DNA from: JAFGIT01 sp016929465 [NCBI: Candidatus Coatesbacteria bacterium]
GTDB taxonomy: Bacteria; B130-G9
Direction: 5' to 3'
Assembly: GCA_016929465.1 (NCBI GenBank)
Contig: JAFGIT010000203.1
Coordinates: 1 to 29,818, forward strand
DNA: 29,818 nucleotides
Below, piece by piece: positions 24,796-29,818 of this stretch. Numbering within the stretch: position 1 is the first letter of the stretch; every line of letters begins with the position of its first letter. The notes under the pieces are model-generated. The model saw only the letters and a program-made list of their open reading frames with translations, was not told the DNA's origin and ran no database searches. The position numbers and the translations under genes are program-made.

Positions 24796-26286
24796 ATGAA
24801 AGTAACCTTGATTTCACCGTATCTTGACACCATCGCACAGGGCCTGCGATGCCTCTCTTCGTTCATCAAAAGCAAAGGATATGAATGCGAGATGGTCTTC
24901 CTCCCTGACTTCGAGGCGCTCCTGAGTTACGATCCCCAGTTCGCCCGCCCATACTCGCAGAGCCTGATGGATGCCGTCGTCCAGAATTGCTCAAACTCAG
25001 ATATCGTCGGTATCTGCGTAATGAGCAACTTCTTCGACCGGGCTGCTCAGATCAGTGAAAACCTGAGAAAGAACCTGGATGCACCAGTGATATGGGGCGG
25101 GATACATCCGACGGTAATGCCCGAGGAATCTCTCAATCACTGCGACATAGTCTGCGTTGGCGAGGGCGAGTACGCCATGCTCAACTTGCTCGAGGCGATG
25201 GAAGAAAAGAGGGACTACACAGACATCAAGAACCTGTGGTTCAAGAAGGATGGTGCGATCATAAAGAACGAGCTCGCGCCGTTGATTGAGGACCTCGACT
25301 CGCTGCCATTCCAGGACTACGATTACTCAACTCACTACATAGTCTCAGAGGACCGCGATCATCTTGTCAAGATGGACTACGAGATCCAAAAGTCCCAAAT
25401 CGTCAATGGATTGCGCATCTGCGACGGTCTCTGTGTCTATCAGACGATTACGACGCGCGGCTGCCCCCATGCCTGCGCTTATTGCTGCCACTCGGCCTTG
25501 CGTAAGCTCATGCCGGACCAAAAGATACTGCGGCGCCGCAGCACCGAGAACGTGATGCAGGAGCTCGAGCAGGTGAAAGAACAGATGCCCTACGTAGAAC
25601 TATTCCTCTTTGCCGATGAATCGATGCCGGCGATGCCTGCCAAGCGGCTCAAGGAGTTCTGCGATCAATACAAGCGCCGGATTGGCCTGCCCTTTTTCGT
25701 TCAGGTCTCGCCGCCATATATGACCGAGGAGAAAATGGACTACCTCGTTGATGCAGGCATGCGCTGCGCGCAGATGGGCATTCAGACTGGCAGCGAGGAG
25801 GTCAATCGGGTCTATTACAACCGCAGCATAACCAACGACCAGGTTCGAAACGGCGCCAGGCTGCTCAATAAGCACAAGGATAGAATCTGCCCGCCAATAT
25901 ATGACATCATTCTGGATAATCCCTACGAGACCCGAGAGGATGTGCTGAAGACCGTCCGGCTATTGATGGAATTGCCCAGGCCGTTCGTGGTGCAGTTCTT
26001 TTCGCTGACCTTCTATCCTGGGACAGAGATATATGCCAGAGCGAAGGCGGATGGGATCATCGAGAATGAGCGCAACACAGTCTATCGCAAGCACTATCAC
26101 GCATTTGACAAGTCATTCTTGAATTTCCTGGTCATGGGCGCCCATTTCGGATTCCCCAAGCCGCTCATGAAAATTCTGACCAATGGACTCGTCGCCAGGA
26201 CTCTGGACCTGAAGTGCCTGAGGTGGTACTGGCGGCTCGTGCATAGGTCATTGAAGGCCGTGAAGCGAATCCTGAAGCGCGGCTGA
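24796..26286 (+). CDS. B12-binding-domain radical SAM protein
   Basis: The 496-residue protein has an N-terminal B12-binding-type domain (about residues 1-140: MKVTLISPYLDTIAQGLRCL, VGICVMSNFFDRAAQIS, VIWGGIHPTVMPEE, VCVGEGEYAMLNLLEA). A radical SAM core follows, with cluster ligands in RGCPHACAYCC (Cys223, 227, 230, with an adjacent Cys231). ELFLFADESMPAM and MRCAQMGIQTGSEEVNRVYYNRS are the later barrel motifs. The basic C-terminal tail (LVHRSLKAVKRILKRG) could contact membrane or substrate. The start ATG 24796 has GGGAG 4 nt upstream; eight earlier codons are open but unsupported. It belongs to the same broad class as the protein at 13153-14550, but sequence identity looks low, so they are probably not recent duplicates. 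Substrate unknown; a lipid or glycan precursor is possible. Confidence 0.9.
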   Translation: MKVTLISPYLDTIAQGLRCLSSFIKSKGYECEMVFLPDFEALLSYDPQFARPYSQSLMDAVVQNCSNSDIVGICVMSNFFDRAAQISENLRKNLDAPVIWGGIHPTVMPEESLNHCDIVCVGEGEYAMLNLLEAMEEKRDYTDIKNLWFKKDGAIIKNELAPLIEDLDSLPFQDYDYSTHYIVSEDRDHLVKMDYEIQKSQIVNGLRICDGLCVYQTITTRGCPHACAYCCHSALRKLMPDQKILRRRSTENVMQELEQVKEQMPYVELFLFADESMPAMPAKRLKEFCDQYKRRIGLPFFVQVSPPYMTEEKMDYLVDAGMRCAQMGIQTGSEEVNRVYYNRSITNDQVRNGARLLNKHKDRICPPIYDIILDNPYETREDVLKTVRLLMELPRPFVVQFFSLTFYPGTEIYARAKADGIIENERNTVYRKHYHAFDKSFLNFLVMGAHFGFPKPLMKILTNGLVARTLDLKCLRWYWRLVHRSLKAVKRILKRG

Positions 26287-26397
26287 TTGCCAAGACGGCG
26301 CCGAGATGTGCCACTCTCATTCTCCGCCATTCGCACATTGACCCTTCTCGGAGCCTGATTACATTTCAAAGCCCTAAGCGTCGGCTGATGATTCTGG

Positions 26398-26426
26398 TTG
26401 TGCCATCCCGGCCTTTGTACTATATT
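26398..26426 (+). promoter_or_regulatory. Possible sigma70 promoter for the HyuA gene
   Basis: TTGTGC (26398-26403, 3/6), 17-bp spacer and TATATT (26421-26426, 5/6). A start near 26433 gives a leader of about 58 nt. The good -10 and spacing support it; the -35 is weak. Confidence 0.35.
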
Positions 26427-26490
26427 GCCTCGTTGTTTTCCTTGGCAATTTTGGTTGGAGAAATCGCAATATGGCAAGAGAGGGCGCGCG

Positions 26491-28476
26491 GTGTCACAAG
26501 GCGTGAGAATTGGTGTCGATACTGGCGGCACCTTCACCGATATCATCCTGAGCCGACCGGACGGGACCGTCATCAAGAAGGTACCATCGAGGCCAGATGC
26601 TGCGGAGCAGGCGATAGTGGACGGCTTCTCGGATATCGTCGAGCCATCTGAATCGGGGTCAATCGTACATGGCACGACAATCGCAACGAACGCTCTCCTT
26701 TCGCGAACAGGCAAGAAGACGGCGCTCGTCACGACTGCCGGCTTCGAGGACATCCTCGAGATCGGCCGTCAGAACCGGCCCGATCTATATGACCTCACGC
26801 CAAGAAAGCCAGCCCCGCTCGTCCCAAGGGAGCTCGTATTCGGGCTCGATGAGAGGATGCTGCACACCGGCGAGATCCTTACTCCCCTCACCGACGATGC
26901 TTCAGAGATGCTCTCGCAAGAGCTTGAGGCAGCCGGGGCGAGGTCAGTCGCGATATGCCTGCTTTTCTCATACGCGAATCCTGCCCACGAGCTGAAGGTC
27001 AGGCAGGCGCTCGAAGGTCTTGGCATCTCGATCTCCATATCATCGGACGTTCTACCCGCCTACAGGGAATACGAGCGCTGTGGCACGACCGTTGTCAACG
27101 CGTACGTTGCTCCTTCGATCACGGCCTATCTCAGTCGCTTGAAGGAAGCCCTGAATCGCTGGCGGATCCAGATAATGCAGTCCAATGGAGGCTGCATCTC
27201 CATTGGCGCAACCTGCCAGAGGCCCGTCGTCACGATACTCTCAGGACCTGCGGGCGGCGCGATTGGCGCGCAGAAGCTCGCTGCGAAGGCAGGCGAGCCA
27301 AGGGCAATCTCCTTCGATATGGGCGGAACCTCCACCGATGTGTCCTTGATAGCAGAAGGCCTGAGCTGGAGCACCGAGACGGAGGTCTCGGGTTGCCCGA
27401 TCGCGATACCAGTGATCGACATACACACAGTCGGCGCTGGCGGCGGCTCGATAGGGTATCTCGACGCGGGAGGTGCGCTTCGTGTCGGACCTGAGAGCGC
27501 TGGCGCGGATCCAGGACCGGCTTGCTATGGGAAGGGAGACCAGCCCACCGTTACCGATGCCAACATCGTGCTGGGCAGGCTTTCACCGGACTGGTTCCTT
27601 GATGGCGAATTCAAAATCTATCCCGATAGAGCACATGATGCCATCGACAAGCTCGCCGCCGAGATGGGCATCTCGACTGAAGCCGCTGCAGAAGGGATGA
27701 TACGCGTGGCTAATGCAACGATGCAGAGGGCGCTGTCTGTGGTCTCGGTCCAGCGTGGTTTTGATCCGCGTGAATTCTCGATAGTAGCGTTCGGAGGGGC
27801 GGGGCCGGTTCACGCGTGTGATCTCTGCCGGGCCATTTCGGCGAGGTCGGTCATCGTCCCGCTTCATCCTGGCATTCTGTCCGCAATCGGCATGCTGCAG
27901 GCCGACACGGTCCGCGACTACAAGAAGAGCGTTCTGATACCCGCCGAGGCCGGCAATCTCGAATTGCTGGGGGATGAGTTCTCTGCTCTCGAAGAGAAGG
28001 CTGCCGAGGACCTTCGGGCGGATGGCGTGAACCTGGAGGAAATTCGCTTCGACCGGCTCCTCGAAATGAGATACGTCGGGCAGTCGTATGAGATCAGCAT
28101 CCCATTCTGCACAGATTATCTCCACGAATTCGGCGAGACGTACCTTCAGGAATACGGCTATATGGATGTCGAGAAGCCGAAAGAGATCGTCAACGTCAGG
28201 CTTATGGCCATCGTCCCGAACAAGGCGGGAGAGTTGGTCTTCAGCGAGGCACCGCCGACCGATGGAAGGGAACCGATGATCGGAAAGCAGGCATTGATTG
28301 AGAGGGGCGAGTCTCTCGAGGCGAGGCTCTATCGGCGAGATCTCCTCTTAGCAGGGGAACGAATCAATGGGCCCGCCGTCGTCGTGGAGTACTCATCTAC
28401 AACGTATGTCCCCTCGGACTTCTCATGCGAGGTCGATCATTTGGGCAACCTGGTCCTGCGACAGAACAGAGCCTGA
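26491..28476 (+). CDS. Hydantoinase/oxoprolinase family protein, HyuA subunit
   Basis: HyuA-type proteins are ASKHA-fold ATPases that, usually with a HyuB subunit, open hydantoin, oxoproline or related rings, or carboxylate ketones. The 661 residues contain GVDTGGTFTDI at residues 8-18 (phosphate loop of Hydant_A_N), HGTTIATNALL, TTAGFEDILEIGRQNRPDLY, LSGPAGGAIGAQKLA, FDMGGTSTDVSLI, VGAGGGSIGYLD, GPESAGADPGPACYG and FGGAGPVHACDL. All catalytic-core motifs are intact. I choose the GTG at 26491 after GAGAGGG. The frame opens at TTG 26398, but those residues (rich in C, P, W) do not fit the family. No hyuB follows; the next gene, recN, converges with 12 nt between. Substrate cannot be assigned. 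Confidence 0.92.
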   Translation: MSQGVRIGVDTGGTFTDIILSRPDGTVIKKVPSRPDAAEQAIVDGFSDIVEPSESGSIVHGTTIATNALLSRTGKKTALVTTAGFEDILEIGRQNRPDLYDLTPRKPAPLVPRELVFGLDERMLHTGEILTPLTDDASEMLSQELEAAGARSVAICLLFSYANPAHELKVRQALEGLGISISISSDVLPAYREYERCGTTVVNAYVAPSITAYLSRLKEALNRWRIQIMQSNGGCISIGATCQRPVVTILSGPAGGAIGAQKLAAKAGEPRAISFDMGGTSTDVSLIAEGLSWSTETEVSGCPIAIPVIDIHTVGAGGGSIGYLDAGGALRVGPESAGADPGPACYGKGDQPTVTDANIVLGRLSPDWFLDGEFKIYPDRAHDAIDKLAAEMGISTEAAAEGMIRVANATMQRALSVVSVQRGFDPREFSIVAFGGAGPVHACDLCRAISARSVIVPLHPGILSAIGMLQADTVRDYKKSVLIPAEAGNLELLGDEFSALEEKAAEDLRADGVNLEEIRFDRLLEMRYVGQSYEISIPFCTDYLHEFGETYLQEYGYMDVEKPKEIVNVRLMAIVPNKAGELVFSEAPPTDGREPMIGKQALIERGESLEARLYRRDLLLAGERINGPAVVVEYSSTTYVPSDFSCEVDHLGNLVLRQNRA

Positions 28477-28488
28477 TGGCGTGAGCCG

Positions 28489-29818
28489 TCAATCCTCCGT
28501 TGAATCGGCGAGCAGCCCGGCCGCAAGCTCATGAGCGTGCCGCCTGCCCTCGCTTCCGAGCATCCTCGCCAGCTCCTCGACCCTGGCATCGCCTTCCAGT
28601 TGGGCGACTGCTATCGAAACGCCCACCTCTGATGCTTCCTTTGTGATCGAGATATGGTTCAGGGCGAACTGCGCGATCTGCACGAGATGGGAGATGACAA
28701 GTATCTGCCGCGATTTGGAGAGCCGCTTCAGCATCTTCCCGACATAATTCCCTGTCGTGCCGCCGATCCCCGAATCGAGTTCATCGAAGACCATGATCGG
28801 GACATCATCTGCCCCGGCGAGTGCCGTCTTCAATGCGAGCATAACGCGAGAGACCTCGCCACCAGACGCGATCTTTCTGAGCGGCATCATGGGCTGGCCC
28901 GGGTTCGTGGAGATGACATATTCGACGGTCTCGAATCCATCCCTGCCAGGCACATCCGCGTCCGTACTTTGAGATTCACGCTCCGCGAATTCCATCCCGA
29001 ACTCGCCCTGCATAGCCAGCGACTTCAGATTGCCGCATACCACCCTGGCAAGGTGCTCTGCTGAGGCCCTTCGGGCGGTGGACAGGCCCTTTGCCCTTGC
29101 CCGTAATTCCTTTAGGACGGCTTCTCGATCAACGCGAATTCGATTGAGCTGGTCGCCTTCCTGCTCGAATTCGGCAAGTTGCTGGCGGAATTCCTGGAGC
29201 TTGCCCAACAGCTCATCCGCTTCGCAGCGGTGCTTTCTGCCAAGTGATGCCAGCGCCGCGAGCCGGTCCTCCACCATCTCCTGCCGCTCGGTGTCGAACA
29301 AGAGCGACTCCCCGAGAGCACGGGCCTCACTCGCGACCTCCTCCAGCGATATCCTCGCGTCGGCGACCCTGTCCGCCATCCTGGAGATCGAGTCGTCCAT
29401 TTTCGAACCATGGATAAGCTGCCGTTCGAGTGACGACAAACTGCCGCAGACCGAGCGCGGCTCGCTCCATAGCTGATCGTCGATTGAAGTGCAGAGCTCA
29501 GCGAGCTTCTCTGCGTTCGAGAGCCTTCTCTTCTCATCCTGAAGCGCCTGGAATTCCCCCTCCTGGAGCTCCAGCTGCGCGAGCTCATCGACGTAGAACT
29601 CGAGCAGTTCCCTTTCCTCGACCATCCGACGTGTCTTCAACTCAGCGGCTTCGATCCTGCGGTCGAGCTCCTTGTGCTGGTCGTATAGGCGGTTGACCTC
29701 GCCTCTCGCGTTCGATAGCCCTGCGAATTCATCCAATGTCAGCAGTTGATATCGCGTCGAGAAGAGCCGCTGGTGCTCGTGCTGTCCGTGGAAATCGACG
29801 ATCTGCTCCCCGATCGCC
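28489..29818 (-). CDS. recN: DNA repair protein RecN (5' part outside window)
   Basis: RecN is an SMC-like ATPase acting in double-strand-break repair. About 443 C-terminal residues are present. The frame continues to the window edge, where VDFHGQHEHQRLF, the family's glutamine-histidine signature at the end of the N-terminal head half, is read. Then come a long charged coiled-coil region, the ABC signature IASGGEVSRVMLALK, Walker B VFDELDSGIGG, and ISHLVQIAQFA with the switch histidine. The N-terminal Walker A lies outside. A TTG at 29736 is internal, not a start. The C-terminus (AHELAAGLLADSTED) is normal. It converges with hyuA. Confidence 0.95.
   Translation of the reverse strand, partial: AIGEQIVDFHGQHEHQRLFSTRYQLLTLDEFAGLSNARGEVNRLYDQHKELDRRIEAAELKTRRMVEERELLEFYVDELAQLELQEGEFQALQDEKRRLSNAEKLAELCTSIDDQLWSEPRSVCGSLSSLERQLIHGSKMDDSISRMADRVADARISLEEVASEARALGESLLFDTERQEMVEDRLAALASLGRKHRCEADELLGKLQEFRQQLAEFEQEGDQLNRIRVDREAVLKELRARAKGLSTARRASAEHLARVVCGNLKSLAMQGEFGMEFAERESQSTDADVPGRDGFETVEYVISTNPGQPMMPLRKIASGGEVSRVMLALKTALAGADDVPIMVFDELDSGIGGTTGNYVGKMLKRLSKSRQILVISHLVQIAQFALNHISITKEASEVGVSIAVAQLEGDARVEELARMLGSEGRRHAHELAAGLLADSTED

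Overview
The window looks like chromosomal DNA from a diderm (Gram-negative-type) bacterium. Evidence for this is two O-antigen-ligase/polymerase-type proteins, a phosphoheptose-isomerase-like protein, a carbamoyltransferase, secreted beta-helix and Kelch proteins, and a sigma54-type promoter. Base composition is moderately GC-rich and several genes use TTG or GTG starts. Nothing in the sequence fixes the species. The mix of B12-dependent radical SAM proteins, O-antigen ligase-TPR fusions, ResB/ResC cytochrome c maturation and DUF1565-like beta-helix proteins is what I would expect of a little-studied, uncultivated lineage; that is inference only. No phage, plasmid, transposase, restriction, toxin or CRISPR genes were seen.

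Layout, left to right. 1-1744 (+): the 3' end of a DUF362 gene, translationally overlapped with a CapK/PaaK-type adenylate-forming enzyme. 1827-4866 (-): NodU-type carbamoyltransferase, then fliW-csrA (1-nt overlap), then a small three-helix membrane protein with its own candidate promoter. 5252-8315 (+): a DUF885 metallopeptidase and a family-39-like membrane glycosyltransferase. 8335-10992 (-): a secreted, internally duplicated right-handed beta-helix protein. 10993-12139: an 1.1-kb non-coding region with a near-perfect sigma54 promoter for the beta-helix gene, two identical dyads upstream of it, a tRNA-Arg(CCG), a nested palindromic repeat resembling a miniature inverted-repeat element, and a strong sigma70 promoter of unknown target. 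12140-12928 (-): a SAM methyltransferase. 13153-18525 (-): resB-resC, a SIS-domain isomerase and a B12-binding radical SAM protein in close succession. 18669-19742 (-): a secreted Kelch protein with its own sigma70 promoter. 19910-24534 (-): two tandem Wzy_C/O-antigen-ligase proteins with C-terminal TPR domains. 24796-28476 (+): a second B12-type radical SAM enzyme and an orphan HyuA. 28489-29818 (-): recN, cut by the window edge.

Together the genes suggest a region rich in cell-surface functions. Glycan-related activities (activation, carbamoylation, lipid-linked sugar transfer, polymerisation/ligation, heptose-type sugar isomerisation, possible radical methylation) are scattered in several short operons on both strands rather than in one operon. 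They are mixed with envelope housekeeping (cytochrome c maturation) and a post-transcriptional regulator pair (FliW-CsrA) that has no flagellar genes beside it here. The most notable regulatory architecture is the sigma54 promoter plus upstream twin dyads in front of the beta-helix exoprotein.
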